The notes beneath the pieces were generated by a model that was given only the letters and a program-made list of their open reading frames with translations, made no database searches and was not told the DNA's origin. A DNA stretch of 64,000 bases from Marinomonas agarivorans (lineage in GTDB: Bacteria > Pseudomonadota > Gammaproteobacteria > Pseudomonadales > Marinomonadaceae), in NCBI GenBank assembly GCA_002173415.2, contig NHNK02000002.1, forward strand, positions 1 to 64,000. The letters are read 5' to 3'. The stretch's first letter is position 1, and each line of letters opens with the position of its first letter. Made by a program: the position numbers and the translations under genes. This document shows positions 1-8,679 of the stretch, in pieces.

Positions 1-2
1 AA

Positions 3-269
3 AAAGAAAAGCGCTGGATGAGAAGGCGCAATAGTGTTGAGCCGATCATAGGGCACCTTAAAGCGGATGGAAAACTCAGACGATGTTTCTTAAAAGGCGT
101 GTTAGGCGATGCGATTAACGTGATTTTAAGCGCCTGCGGTCAGAACCTGCGTAAGCTACTGAAGTGGCTTTCTTTTGCCCACTATTTTAGACAATTTGTA
201 AGACCATTATGGTTGAAAATAGTTTTTTTACTGGAAAGATCTAAAAATCGTGTGGCGCTTCTTGCTTGA
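3..269 (+). mobile_element. IS5-family transposase, C-terminal part (cut by window edge)
   Basis: The reading frame is open from the window edge, so only the C-terminal 88 residues or so are present; the internal ATG at 18 is not the true start. The protein has the conserved block around RRRNSVEPIIGHLKAD, followed by a GDAINVILSACGQNLR stretch, typical of the end of the DDE transposases of the IS5 family; the Glu of EPIIGHLK is probably the last catalytic acidic residue (family knowledge). After the stop at 269 the sequence at about 280–295 (ttattcagggaggacta) could be the right terminal inverted repeat, but the left end lies outside the window, so I cannot confirm it or tell whether the element is intact. 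Confidence 0.85.
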
Positions 270-378
270 AACGCCATTATTCAGGGAGGACTACTTTATC
301 TATCTAGCATAAATGTAGATTTTGTCTGTTCAGTCGATGTCTATAAATGATGTCTGTAAATATAGACCGCTGAGCAGA

Positions 379-1779
379 TTAGTTTTCTGTGATTTTTTGA
401 ATTTGTGTTTCTACTTTTTTCGTCAAACTTTTTGAAAGGTCTCTGACGCAATAACTCAGTATTTCCTCTCCATTATTATCGGTAAAAATATCAGGCAGGC
501 TGGTAAAGACCTTATTTTGCATTTCGGGCAGGGTGAAAATGTCTTCCGTTAATACAAGGCTCTTGCTTTCTAAGGGGCGCATTAATGTGCGTAATTTATT
601 CACATTGTCATGAAATGCTTGTGTGTTCATTTTGTTTTTAGCGTCGGCAATACTTTGATCAATGCCGATTTTATATTCGATTTCTGGGGTTTCGAAATAA
701 ATTTCCGATTGCATTAAATTATCAATCAGACCTTTAAACAGCCTTGCTGTACAAATGGCATTGGTATAAAGCAAGTCATCACACTCGTGAGCACTGAATA
801 GAATCACGGCAGAGTGGTCGTCATATTGATGTACATGACCAAGATAGGCTTTACTGGCTTGGAACATGGCCCGATACACGGGAGTGAATAAATTCGCGAT
901 CTGTACAGGAGTGTATTCTTTCTGCCATGTATTCATATTCTCTAGCTCAATGAATAATAGGCAATTGCGTTGCTTATCTTCTTCAAAAAATTGATCGAAA
1001 TTAAATTCAATTTGCGGCTTGCTTGGCGTATCTGAGCTTTCAGGCTCTGGCAGCGTTTCTGGTTTAGCAAATTTTTCTTCCCAGTCTGTGTTCTGGATAA
1101 CTTCTACACTGTTTTTTAAACGGTGTGCTTCTTGGTAAAAAGCAGGTGTGAGTTTGGCGTCTTGATAGCCTTTATGAAAAGCCAGTAAAGCGTCTTTGGC
1201 ATTATTGATTGGCGTGAAAAGAAAGCGGCCTATTAGATAAGTAATAACAAGACCAATTGCTCCCAAGAAAACACTTAAACTAAGTAATAAATTGTTCAAT
1301 GCGGCAAGTGTATTTTGAGAAGGGGTGCGATCTAAGGTAATGAGTACATGCCCTACATTTTCTTGTCGAAATTTAACAATAGAACTAAATACTTTTTTAT
1401 TGTCGTCCGACGTAATTTCGTTGCCATTGGAAGGTAAGCTAGAGGCTTCAGCGAGCAGTTCATCCTTTTTATTGTAGACGTGAGCACTCAAAATATTATC
1501 ATCAGCGACTAGTCGTGTTAGTAACACATTTAGGCTCAGTAAATCGTTTGTCAATATGGATTGAGTTGTATTAAACGCCGCTTGAGTTGCTAGACTATTA
1601 CCTAGCACTTCAGTTTGTTGGTTGAGATATTGATCAAGAGTATTGGTAATCGCCAGCCAAAAAATAGTAGCTGTTATGCCAGTTAACCCTAAAAACGTTA
1701 GCAATAAAATAGCCGTTGCAGTGACTTTCCTTTGCACAAAATGAACAATACTTTTTGGTTCTTGATCCATATTTATCAT
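379..1779 (-). CDS. AhpA/YtjB (Smp) family membrane protein
   Basis: 466 residues with a membrane segment at about 20–45, a periplasmic loop of about 115 residues, a second membrane segment at about 165–190 and a long cytoplasmic C-terminal part. This is the topology of the AhpA/YtjB (Smp) family, once described as affecting haemolysin expression; the biochemical role is unknown. The best support is context: in enterobacteria ytjB/smp is divergent from serB, exactly the arrangement here. No histidine-kinase, GGDEF or HAMP catalytic signature is visible in the cytoplasmic part. Start is the ATG at 1779, with a second in-frame ATG three codons on. Confidence 0.7.
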   Translation of the reverse strand: MINMDQEPKSIVHFVQRKVTATAILLLTFLGLTGITATIFWLAITNTLDQYLNQQTEVLGNSLATQAAFNTTQSILTNDLLSLNVLLTRLVADDNILSAHVYNKKDELLAEASSLPSNGNEITSDDNKKVFSSIVKFRQENVGHVLITLDRTPSQNTLAALNNLLLSLSVFLGAIGLVITYLIGRFLFTPINNAKDALLAFHKGYQDAKLTPAFYQEAHRLKNSVEVIQNTDWEEKFAKPETLPEPESSDTPSKPQIEFNFDQFFEEDKQRNCLLFIELENMNTWQKEYTPVQIANLFTPVYRAMFQASKAYLGHVHQYDDHSAVILFSAHECDDLLYTNAICTARLFKGLIDNLMQSEIYFETPEIEYKIGIDQSIADAKNKMNTQAFHDNVNKLRTLMRPLESKSLVLTEDIFTLPEMQNKVFTSLPDIFTDNNGEEILSYCVRDLSKSLTKKVETQIQKITEN

Positions 1780-1789
1780 CGAATATAGC

Positions 1790-1827
1790 TTCTAAATTAT
1801 TGTGAATAGTTTCTAAATTATGGTGAA
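1790..1827. repeat. 17-bp direct repeat upstream of ahpA
   Basis: The 17-mer at 1790–1806 is repeated at 1811–1827 with one mismatch (ttctaaattattgtgaa / ttctaaattatggtgaa), a period of 21 bp. It lies just upstream of the ahpA/ytjB start. It could be two regulator sites on one helix face or a simple slippage duplication; the window contains many similar duplications, which favours the latter. Confidence 0.7.
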
Positions 1828-2064
1828 GATTAAGGAGGTTGTTCCTCTATTTATATAATACTTTTTGATTTTATTCAGTGCTTATCACAACTTATTATAT
1901 TTACCTTTCTCATTATCTGCCATCTTAATGGTGTTTGCTTAATCTTTTGAGTATGATTCTTTGCGGAATGCATTTGGTTATTTTTGTGACACTCGATGTG
2001 TTTTTTGGTTTCTTGTTCACGTTTTTTGTTTTTAGGACAGTTCTTTATTATAGAGTTTCCTCTA

Positions 2065-2094
2065 TTTGTAGGATTCCCCTTATTTTGTAGGATT
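2065..2094 (+). repeat. Duplicated ribosome-binding-site segment before serB
   Basis: An exact 11-bp direct repeat (tttgtaggatt) at 2065–2075 and 2084–2094, period 19 bp. Each copy carries AGGA; only the second is positioned to act as the ribosome binding site for the serB ATG at 2098. Confidence 0.7.
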
Positions 2095-2097
2095 GAT

Positions 2098-3024
2098 ATG
2101 TCATCGTCATCTGCCAGTATTACGTTAATCGGGGCTGCTTCAGCCATGAATGTTTCTGCATTAACCGCTTTTTTGCAGGATTATGATCTAACCTTCACCC
2201 GCCGCCCCTTAACAAAACCAGAAGAAAAAATTTGTGTTGAACGTTGGAATTTGAGTCAGGCTTTTACTGCAGAACAAGAAGTAAACGTGCGCCAAACCTT
2301 ACTGCAATTTTCAGATAGAGATGGTGTAGATTATGTCTACCAGCAAAAAAGTGTTGATCTTCAACAACCTGGTTTAGCTGTTTTTGACATGGATTCGACT
2401 CTGATCAAAGCAGAAGTGATTGATGAACTCGCAGTAGAGGCAGGGATTGGGGAGCAGATTGCAGCAATTACAGCCAGTGCTATGCGTGGAGAACTGGATT
2501 TTAATGCAAGTTTTACTCAACGTTTGTCCCTACTAGCAGGGTTGAGTAGTGAACGGATGGATGCTGTATTTGATCGCATTAACTATATGGATGGTATTGA
2601 AAAAATGATGAAAGTACTCAACCATTTTCAATGGCATACTGCAATTTTGTCGGGAGGTTTTACGTTTTTTGCGCAAAAAATCCAAGAGCGATTTGGTTTT
2701 AGTGAAGTACATGCCAATGTATTAGAGATCAAGGAAGGGAAACTGACGGGTAAGCATCTAGGAGAGATAGTAAATGCACAACGCAAGAAGCAGTTACTAC
2801 TCGATATTATGGCTCAGCAAAAAATTACTGCGGAGCAAACAGTTGCCTGTGGCGATGGAGCGAATGATTTACTCATGTTAAACACCGCTAAGCTAGGTGT
2901 TGCTCTGCATGCAAAACCCTTGGTACGGCAAAACGCACCTCATCCAGTCAACCAACTCGGTCTGGAATCGGTTTTATATTTAGCCGGTATGACATCACAG
3001 GAAATAACCGAAATATTGCTTTAA
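2098..3024 (+). CDS. serB: Phosphoserine phosphatase
   Basis: Last step of serine synthesis: hydrolyses O-phosphoserine to L-serine. HAD-superfamily signatures are plain: FDMDSTLIKAEVIDELA (nucleophile and acid Asp), the SGGFTFFA motif, and GDGANDLLML near the C terminus. An N-terminal stretch of about 80 residues precedes the HAD domain, as in other proteobacterial SerB proteins. The frame is open further upstream to 1996, but I place the start at the ATG 2098, preceded by AGGA, giving 308 residues, close to E. coli SerB (322). Transcribed divergently from ahpA/ytjB. Confidence 0.95.
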   Translation: MSSSSASITLIGAASAMNVSALTAFLQDYDLTFTRRPLTKPEEKICVERWNLSQAFTAEQEVNVRQTLLQFSDRDGVDYVYQQKSVDLQQPGLAVFDMDSTLIKAEVIDELAVEAGIGEQIAAITASAMRGELDFNASFTQRLSLLAGLSSERMDAVFDRINYMDGIEKMMKVLNHFQWHTAILSGGFTFFAQKIQERFGFSEVHANVLEIKEGKLTGKHLGEIVNAQRKKQLLLDIMAQQKITAEQTVACGDGANDLLMLNTAKLGVALHAKPLVRQNAPHPVNQLGLESVLYLAGMTSQEITEILL

Positions 3025-3098
3025 TTATCAACTACTAATGCGATAAACTGATCTTGTTTAAAGATAATTGCAGTAGTATTACAGTGGGGAAATCTCCT

Positions 3099-4010
3099 TT
3101 GCGTGAAATTAAATTGTCAGAAATCGACCTGAATTTACTCTATGTATTTCAAGTGTTGATTGAAGAGCTAAATGTCACAAAAACCGCACAAAGACTTAAT
3201 GTCAGCCAACCAGCTATCAGCCGATCTTTAGCCAGATTACGAGAAAGTTTTGATGATCCTCTTTTTATTCGGACTTCGCATGGTTTATCGCCAACGGCTC
3301 GTACTGAAGCGGTTTCTCCTTACTTAACAGATATGCTAAAAGGGCTGGAAAATCTTATTCAGCCACCACAATTTGATCCAGCAACATCACAAAGGCGTTT
3401 TATCTTATCTACGACAGACTTTGGAACATTAACCGTGTTACCTAAGGTGTTAGATGAATTCCATAAGCATGCACCAAATGCAGTTTTAGAAGTGAAGCAT
3501 TGGCATGAAAGAACGACGTTTGAATCCGATATGAATCATATTGATGTGGCTATTTCTGTCGTGTCAAAAGAGTCATCTAACTCAATTCGTTCTGTAACAC
3601 TGGATACAGATAGAATGGTTTGTCTTGCTCGAGCTGATCATCCTGAACTGGCTAATGGTCTCACATTAGAAACCTATTTGCAGATGAAGCACGCTCAAGT
3701 TGTGTTAGGGAACAATGAACGTACTGCCGTAGATCGTGCTTTAGAAAAGATGGGACATAAGCGAGATGTATCCGTTGTATTGCCGAACTTTGTACCAGCA
3801 CTAAGAATTGTATCGGGCAGTAATTTGTTACTGACAGTACCGCACTTATTTGCAACGGATTTGGAAGCCACAACGCTTAACTTATCCATCTATGAGCTGC
3901 CATTTGAAACCCGCCCATTTGATTACTCGATGGTGTGGCATGAAAGATATCAGTTTGACCTTGGTCACCAATGGTTGCGTGGCATCATTCGTGACGCATT
4001 TCAGAAATAA
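3099..4010 (+). CDS. LysR-family transcriptional regulator
   Basis: Classic LysR layout: an N-terminal winged helix-turn-helix (DLNLLYVFQVLIEE…NVTKTAQRLNVSQPAISRSLARLR) and a C-terminal substrate-binding domain. No ATG lies at the front: candidates are TTG 3054, GTG 3084 and TTG 3099. I prefer TTG 3099 because the family starts a few residues before the DLNLL motif and a GGGG lies about 10 bases upstream. Close behind serB (about 75 bp) on the same strand and convergent with moeA, with which it shares a terminator hairpin. Its effector and targets cannot be told from the sequence. Confidence 0.85.
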   Translation: MREIKLSEIDLNLLYVFQVLIEELNVTKTAQRLNVSQPAISRSLARLRESFDDPLFIRTSHGLSPTARTEAVSPYLTDMLKGLENLIQPPQFDPATSQRRFILSTTDFGTLTVLPKVLDEFHKHAPNAVLEVKHWHERTTFESDMNHIDVAISVVSKESSNSIRSVTLDTDRMVCLARADHPELANGLTLETYLQMKHAQVVLGNNERTAVDRALEKMGHKRDVSVVLPNFVPALRIVSGSNLLLTVPHLFATDLEATTLNLSIYELPFETRPFDYSMVWHERYQFDLGHQWLRGIIRDAFQK

Positions 4011-4037
4011 ATAACCCTGCTACATTGAGCTTGGTCA

Positions 4038-5306
4038 CTAAAAACAATAAAAAGGGAAGTAGGTAAACGGCTTCCCTTTTTCAATTTTAGTATTTGCAGG
4101 AATGTGTAAATAGCCATCACATGTACAGGCTGCATGTAGGGCACCAGAGCTTTGTTGAGAATGAGGGGTCGCTACATCACCTTCAAGGTTGACTCGTAAA
4201 AATTCATCTCGTTTCAATGTTGAATTGCGCTCAAACCCTGCAAGAATAGGAAAACCAGTGGGGGCGCTAACCTTCTGCCCAGCACTGATTGCTAAGGCCA
4301 GTTTGGCAAAAAAGTGGCTGGTTACTAATGTTGAGCTGGGGTTTCCTGGCAATCCTAGAAAGGGAGTATTAAATAATTTTGCATGCAAAAGGGGTTTGCC
4401 AGGCTTCATTGCGACTTTCCATAAAGCGAAGGTGCCATTCTTTTCTATGACTTCTTTAATATGGTCTTCTTCGCCAACAGAGACACCACCGCAAGAAAGT
4501 ACAAAGTCACAAACTCGTGTCATGTTTGTGAGCGCTGTGACAGTACTGTCGTAATCGTCTATTACGTGCTTGTAAGCCTCGACTTTATGCCCCCATTGCT
4601 CAATCAAGGTGCACAACATTGGCCCATTACTGTTGTAGATTTGGCCTTTTTGTAGCGGTGTTCCCGGAGGAATTAATTCGTCTCCCGTGGTTAATATGCC
4701 CACTTTCAGTTTTTTATACACCCTAATATCAGTAATTCCGACATTCGCTAACATGCCAATGTGCTGGGGCAGTATTTTTTGACCTTTATGAAAGACCACA
4801 TCACCTTGACGAATATCTTGCCCTTGCGGACGAATGTTATTCTGTGGTTTTGGCTCTTGGGTAAAGACCACTTGACTATTTTTCTCAGTGCCACTTTTTT
4901 TCTCAATGTCATTCTCTTGCTCAATGTCATTTGCTTGCTCAATAGCATTCTCTTGCATAATGACACAGTCGGCACCAGCAGGGATTTCAGCTCCCGTAAA
5001 AATACGCGCGCAAGTATTGACCTCTAAAGGTTGGGGAGCAGTGCCTGCTGGAATGCGTTGGCTTACTTTTAAAGGTTGATTAGGACGCCAATCGGCCGTG
5101 TTGAGTGCATAACCGTCCATAGCACTGTTATCGGCAGGAGGCACGTTAATTGTCGAGATAATGTCCTCTGCAAGAATACGGGACAATGCTTTATAGACTG
5201 GAATATCTTCTGTCTCTACTAGGCATTGGTTGTTGGATTGGATGGCTTGTAGGGCATCCTGAAAAGGCATCAGGCTTGAGTTAGTCCTTGGGTTTATCAT
5301 AATCAT
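4038..5306 (-). CDS. moeA: Molybdopterin molybdenumtransferase
   Basis: Inserts molybdate into adenylylated molybdopterin, the final common step of Mo-cofactor synthesis. 422 residues, close to the family size of about 411. Recognisable blocks are NVPPADNSAMDGYA near the N terminus, the FTGAEIPAGADCVIMQEN block, then the MogA-like domain with GILTTGDEL, SNGPML, SCGGVSVGEEDH and GKPLLHA…GLPGNPSS. Unusual is a hexapeptide repeat inserted after the MQEN block (about residues 118–141, see repeat entry). The last codons overlap a terminator hairpin. Third gene of a moaA-moaB-moeA minus-strand operon, 65 bp after moaB. Confidence 0.95.
   Translation of the reverse strand: MIMINPRTNSSLMPFQDALQAIQSNNQCLVETEDIPVYKALSRILAEDIISTINVPPADNSAMDGYALNTADWRPNQPLKVSQRIPAGTAPQPLEVNTCARIFTGAEIPAGADCVIMQENAIEQANDIEQENDIEKKSGTEKNSQVVFTQEPKPQNNIRPQGQDIRQGDVVFHKGQKILPQHIGMLANVGITDIRVYKKLKVGILTTGDELIPPGTPLQKGQIYNSNGPMLCTLIEQWGHKVEAYKHVIDDYDSTVTALTNMTRVCDFVLSCGGVSVGEEDHIKEVIEKNGTFALWKVAMKPGKPLLHAKLFNTPFLGLPGNPSSTLVTSHFFAKLALAISAGQKVSAPTGFPILAGFERNSTLKRDEFLRVNLEGDVATPHSQQSSGALHAACTCDGYLHIPANTKIEKGKPFTYFPFYCF
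4049..4081. terminator. Bidirectional terminator shared by the LysR gene and moeA
   Basis: An 11-bp perfect stem (aaaaagggaag at 4049–4059, cttcccttttt at 4071–4081) with an 11-nt loop. On the plus strand the T-run follows the LysR stop by about 40 nt. On the minus strand the hairpin lies inside the last codons of moeA, whose stop is at 4038–4040, so it is both coding and terminator-like. Confidence 0.85.
4884..4955 (-). repeat. 18-bp tandem repeat inside moeA (hexapeptide repeat)
   Basis: Three 18-bp units at 4902–4919, 4920–4937 and 4938–4955 differ by only a few bases (ctcaatgtcattctcttg type), with a more decayed fourth at 4884–4901. Read on the minus strand they encode QENAIE, QANDIE, QENDIE and KKSGTE. 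The first unit corresponds to the normal family motif after VIM, so the others look like in-frame duplications of it. Confidence 0.9.
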
Positions 5307-5371
5307 CTCAAATTTAACGAATTACAAAAATGCGGTTTAATTGTCCTTGATAAACCTAGTTAGGAAATTAT

Positions 5372-5893
5372 TCAAGCCGCAGGGCCAAGTAACATAGTGA
5401 CAAAATTACAGGGTTTGGTTCTACTATCTAACTGCTCTCCAATGATTTTATTCCAAGCTGTACGACAAGCACCTGTTGAACCAGGCAAACAAAAAATCAA
5501 TGTTTTATTGGCTAACCCTGCTACTGCTCGAGACTGAATCGTTGATGTACCAATCTCATCATAAGAAATTTGACGGAAAAGCTCACCAAATCCTTCTACT
5601 TGTTTGTCAAAAAGAGGCAACATCGCTTCAGGCGTGCTATCACGCGAGTGAAACCCCGTCCCGCCAGTAATCAAGACGACATGTATGGCTTTATCTGCGA
5701 CCCATTGGGAGACAGCGGCACGCATATCATAAATATCATCCTTTATCAGCTGACGATCTGCCAATGTATGACCTGCTGTTTTAAGGGCATCAATTAGCGC
5801 CTCACCTGAAGTATCTTCTTTTATTGTACGAGTGTCCGAGACAGTGAGTACAGCGATATTAAGTGGCCTAAAGCGAGTGTTGCTACTGCTCAT
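5372..5893 (-). CDS. moaB: Molybdopterin biosynthesis protein B (MoaB/MogA fold)
   Basis: 173 residues, similar in length and sequence to E. coli MoaB (170). Key segments are AVLTVSDTR near the N terminus, VLITGGTGF, DSTPEAMLPLFD, IGTSTIQSRAVAG, LIFCLPGSTGACRTAW and a C-terminal TRPCNF-like TKPCNF. It belongs to the MoaB/MogA family that binds molybdopterin; adenylation of molybdopterin is done by MogA, and in genomes lacking mogA a MoaB-like protein may do it (inference). An AGGA lies 8 bases before the ATG. Middle gene of the moa-moe operon. Confidence 0.93.
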   Translation of the reverse strand: MSSSNTRFRPLNIAVLTVSDTRTIKEDTSGEALIDALKTAGHTLADRQLIKDDIYDMRAAVSQWVADKAIHVVLITGGTGFHSRDSTPEAMLPLFDKQVEGFGELFRQISYDEIGTSTIQSRAVAGLANKTLIFCLPGSTGACRTAWNKIIGEQLDSRTKPCNFVTMLLGPAA

Positions 5894-5968
5894 AAGATGT
5901 ATCCTGCAATAATAAAAAGTAAATTGTGAATGAACATAAAAATGATGAACCCCATATACATGAAAGAT

Positions 5969-6967
5969 TTAACCACCCGTTGCGCTCATAAAACGTAAAA
6001 TTTGTGGTTCTTCGGTGAGATTAAAATGGTGCTTTTCTGGCTTAAGAGCTAAGGCTTTAATAATTGCCTCTTGCAACGTTAGGCTATCTTGGTTGGTATT
6101 TCTGATATACGGCTTCAACTCAAGAGAATGTTCATTGCCAAGGCAAAGTAATAAGCGACCTTCCGCGGTTAAACGAATACGGTTACAGTCACCACAAAAA
6201 TTATGGCTATGAGGCGAAATCAAACCAATATGATTTTGCGTATTAGCAACTTTGTAATATTGACTTGGTCCCGCTGTCTTTTCATTACTGTCACTCAATT
6301 CGTAATGCTGTTTGAGTTTAGTTAGCACCTCATTACTGGATAAATACGTAATTTGCCTATCGTGGCTAGTAATCAAACCAAGTGGCATCTCTTCGATAAA
6401 ACTGATATCCATATTATAGTTAAGAGCAAATTGCGTTAACGGGATGATTTCATCGTCATTATAGTGTTTGAGAACAACGCTATTAATTTTATTGGTCTTA
6501 GGGAAAGGAAGCCCCGCAATGGTTTCGATGCCTTCTAGCACTTGTTGCAATTTGTTGCGGCGAGTTAACTGAGTAAAGCGCTCGGTTTGTAATGTATCCA
6601 AACTGACATTCAGGCGAGTGACACCAGCATCATAAAGTGACTGCCCCATCTTTTTTAATTGTGAGCCATTTGTGGTGATCGTTAACTCATCAAGACCATC
6701 TGCGCTGGCAATGCTTTCTAGGAGCCACAGTAAATTTTTACGGACCAAAGGTTCGCCACCTGTAATGCGTATGCGTTTAACTCCCATATTAATAAAGGTT
6801 TTTGCTGTCAGAGCAATTTCCTCTAACGAAAGAATATGATTTTTAGGTAAGAAAGAAACGTCCTCATCCATACAGTAAGTACAACGAAAATCACAACGAT
6901 CAGTGACCGATATTCGTAGATAATTAATATGGCGTCCAAAAGGATCAACGAGCTCAGAGGCAGACAA
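5969..6967 (-). CDS. moaA: GTP 3',8-cyclase (radical SAM)
   Basis: First step of molybdenum cofactor synthesis, converting GTP to 3',8-cyclo-GTP with MoaC next in the path. The radical-SAM cluster motif CDFRCTYC is near the N terminus, and the second, substrate-binding Fe-S site is seen as FCGDCNRIRLT…LLLCLG. The C-terminal GG tail is present (SATGG), as in MoaA. The frame opens at 6985, but I place the start at TTG 6967: GGAG sits 7 bases upstream and the resulting N terminus (MSASELVDPFGR) aligns with E. coli MoaA, giving 332 residues. moaC, moaD and moaE are not in this window. Confidence 0.95.
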   Translation of the reverse strand: MSASELVDPFGRHINYLRISVTDRCDFRCTYCMDEDVSFLPKNHILSLEEIALTAKTFINMGVKRIRITGGEPLVRKNLLWLLESIASADGLDELTITTNGSQLKKMGQSLYDAGVTRLNVSLDTLQTERFTQLTRRNKLQQVLEGIETIAGLPFPKTNKINSVVLKHYNDDEIIPLTQFALNYNMDISFIEEMPLGLITSHDRQITYLSSNEVLTKLKQHYELSDSNEKTAGPSQYYKVANTQNHIGLISPHSHNFCGDCNRIRLTAEGRLLLCLGNEHSLELKPYIRNTNQDSLTLQEAIIKALALKPEKHHFNLTEEPQILRFMSATGG

Positions 6968-7089
6968 ACATATACTCCAACACAAAGTGTTTTAATGACA
7001 ATAGCCTAAAAAGGCTACTCTTCATATTACGCTATTTACGGAGAAGTCCAATACCGAATAATGCAAAATTATGAATACTATGTGTTGAA

Positions 7090-8190
7090 TCAATCTCCTA
7101 TACTAGCTAATTTATGTTGTGCTAGAGCCCAGCGAACATGCTCCTGAACGAGTTCGGACTCATGATTAGAGCGTTTTACCAATGCTTCTGTTATCTGTGG
7201 TGTTGTTGGTGCATTACCCAGAGCGATAGCGATATTTCTTAGCCAATTGATATAACCCGTACGTCGAATCGGAGAACCTTCGGTATTTTTTAAAAAGGTC
7301 TCTTCATCCCATAAAAAGAGAGTGACTAAATCTGCATTGTCTAAATTATGACGAGGGAAGAAATCTTTCTCATCTGTGTATTTAGCAAATTTTGTCCATG
7401 GACAAACTAGTTGGCAGTCATCACAGCCAAAAATACGATTTCCCATCTTACTTCTTAATTCGACAGGAATTGGCCCATCGTGCTCAATGGTTAAATAGGA
7501 AATACAGCGACTGGCATCCAACACCCAAGGTTCTACAAAGGCACCGGTTGGGCACAAATCTAAACAAGCAGTGCAAGAGCCACAATGCTTCATTGGTTTT
7601 GCTGGTGGTTGATCGATAGGTAAAGGCAAATTGGTAAAAATCTCCCCCAATAAAAACCAACTGCCAGCCTTAGGCGTAAGCAGCAATGTGTTTTTGCCAA
7701 TCCATCCCATGCCGGATTGCTCGGCAATTTGTCGTTCAAGTACTGGTGCACTGTCAACAAAGGCTCGATAGCCATGAGGCCCGACTTCTTGCTCTATTTT
7801 TTTCGCTAATTGCGTTAATCTCTTACGAATTAATTTATGGTAATCTCGCCCTAAAGCATAGCGGGCAATATAGGCTTTTTCTTTGGTTTGTAGTCGTTTT
7901 GCCGTTTCAACCGACTGAGGCAGGTAGTGCATACGCAACGAAATAATACGTTGCGTGCCAGGGTGTAAAAGTTTAGGCTGAAAACGCATATCACCGTGAT
8001 TGGCTAAATAGTCCATACTGCCGTGATAGCCTTTTTCTAGCCACTCTTGATAAGGTTTCTTATGCTTTGTTAAATCTGTGCCAGTCACTCTTGCTTCCGC
8101 AAAACCTAACTCTTGCGCCCAAGACTTTATTTGTTTACTTAATTGTGTGATTTCTTGGGAAGAGAAAGAGGAATGGTTGAATGACGTCAT
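7090..8190 (-). CDS. queG: Epoxyqueuosine reductase
   Basis: Reduces epoxyqueuosine to queuosine at tRNA position 34 using cobalamin and two [4Fe-4S] clusters (family knowledge). The ferredoxin-like cluster motifs are CGSCTACLDLCPTGA at about residues 200–214 and CDDCQLVCPW at about 253. Other family blocks are MDYLANHGDMRFQP near residue 60 and YGHRGYRAFVDSAPVLER-like GYRAFVDSAPVLER near 145. 366 residues against 379 in E. coli. In many gammaproteobacteria queG neighbours tsaE; here tsaE is far away at 53.3 kb. Confidence 0.94.
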   Translation of the reverse strand: MTSFNHSSFSSQEITQLSKQIKSWAQELGFAEARVTGTDLTKHKKPYQEWLEKGYHGSMDYLANHGDMRFQPKLLHPGTQRIISLRMHYLPQSVETAKRLQTKEKAYIARYALGRDYHKLIRKRLTQLAKKIEQEVGPHGYRAFVDSAPVLERQIAEQSGMGWIGKNTLLLTPKAGSWFLLGEIFTNLPLPIDQPPAKPMKHCGSCTACLDLCPTGAFVEPWVLDASRCISYLTIEHDGPIPVELRSKMGNRIFGCDDCQLVCPWTKFAKYTDEKDFFPRHNLDNADLVTLFLWDEETFLKNTEGSPIRRTGYINWLRNIAIALGNAPTTPQITEALVKRSNHESELVQEHVRWALAQHKLASIGD

Positions 8191-8266
8191 AATGATTTGA
8201 TTTTACTGGCATAGGGCATGGACATTAACACCAACATAATAATCCATGCGGCCAAACTCAATAGTA

Positions 8267-8527
8267 TCAGTAAAGGTTCGCTTCACCTTTTACTACATCA
8301 ATCAATAGTTTTATGAACAAACGATCTGCTTCTGAATGTTCTTCTGGAATTTTCAATGTCGTTTGTTTTGATACCTCATCAGCAATACGCTGATACGCGT
8401 CAGGGTCTTGCAAATGCTCTTTGGCAATACGGACTAACTCACCGGCAAGTTCGGGATTCATAAGCATTTTTCGAAAACAACGCAAAAACTCGTCGATAAT
8501 ACGCTGTTGATTTAGCTCACTGGTCAT
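8267..8527 (-). CDS. Small hypothetical protein, 86 residues
   Basis: I do not recognise this protein. It begins MTSELNQQRIIDEF and looks mostly helical and charged, without membrane segments, cysteine clusters or a DNA-binding motif. The frame extends to 8578, but the ATG at 8527 has a good TAGGAG ribosome binding site 8 bases upstream, so that start is preferred. It lies between queG (same strand, 76 bp away) and the toxin–antitoxin module, and could be cotranscribed with queG only if its own message runs on, since it is upstream of queG. Confidence 0.65.
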   Translation of the reverse strand: MTSELNQQRIIDEFLRCFRKMLMNPELAGELVRIAKEHLQDPDAYQRIADEVSKQTTLKIPEEHSEADRLFIKLLIDVVKGEANLY

Positions 8528-8679
8528 TATGAATACTCCTAGAATACGAATTTGTATATGACACCATGAAGTATACAACAGAGCAAGCGACTTTTGATGT
8601 TAACCTAGTACTTACATAGGAATCCAAGGTGCTATCTTTAGAATTTAGAGGAGAGTAGTTTTGTCATTTTATTTAAGAG

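Larger units (their letters stand above)
1780..2097. other. Divergent ahpA–serB intergenic region
   Basis: 318 bp between two divergent genes, AT-rich, expected to hold both promoters. The only structure I can support is the pair of short direct repeats (1790–1827 and 2065–2094). I see no convincing protein-coding frame; open frames here on both strands lack a sensible composition or start. Confidence 0.5.

Noticed and set aside
339-367. 7-bp inverted repeat after ahpA (gtctata/tatagac)
   Set aside because: Short AT-rich arms with a 15-nt loop and no T-run; too weak to call a terminator.
1996-2097. Extra 34 codons at the front of serB
   Set aside because: Hydrophobic, Phe-rich leader unlike SerB; the ATG at 2098 with AGGA fits the family.
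1875-2147. Minus-strand 90-residue open frame in the ahpA–serB gap
   Set aside because: Low-complexity Lys/Asn-rich sequence overlapping serB start; a by-product of AT-rich DNA.
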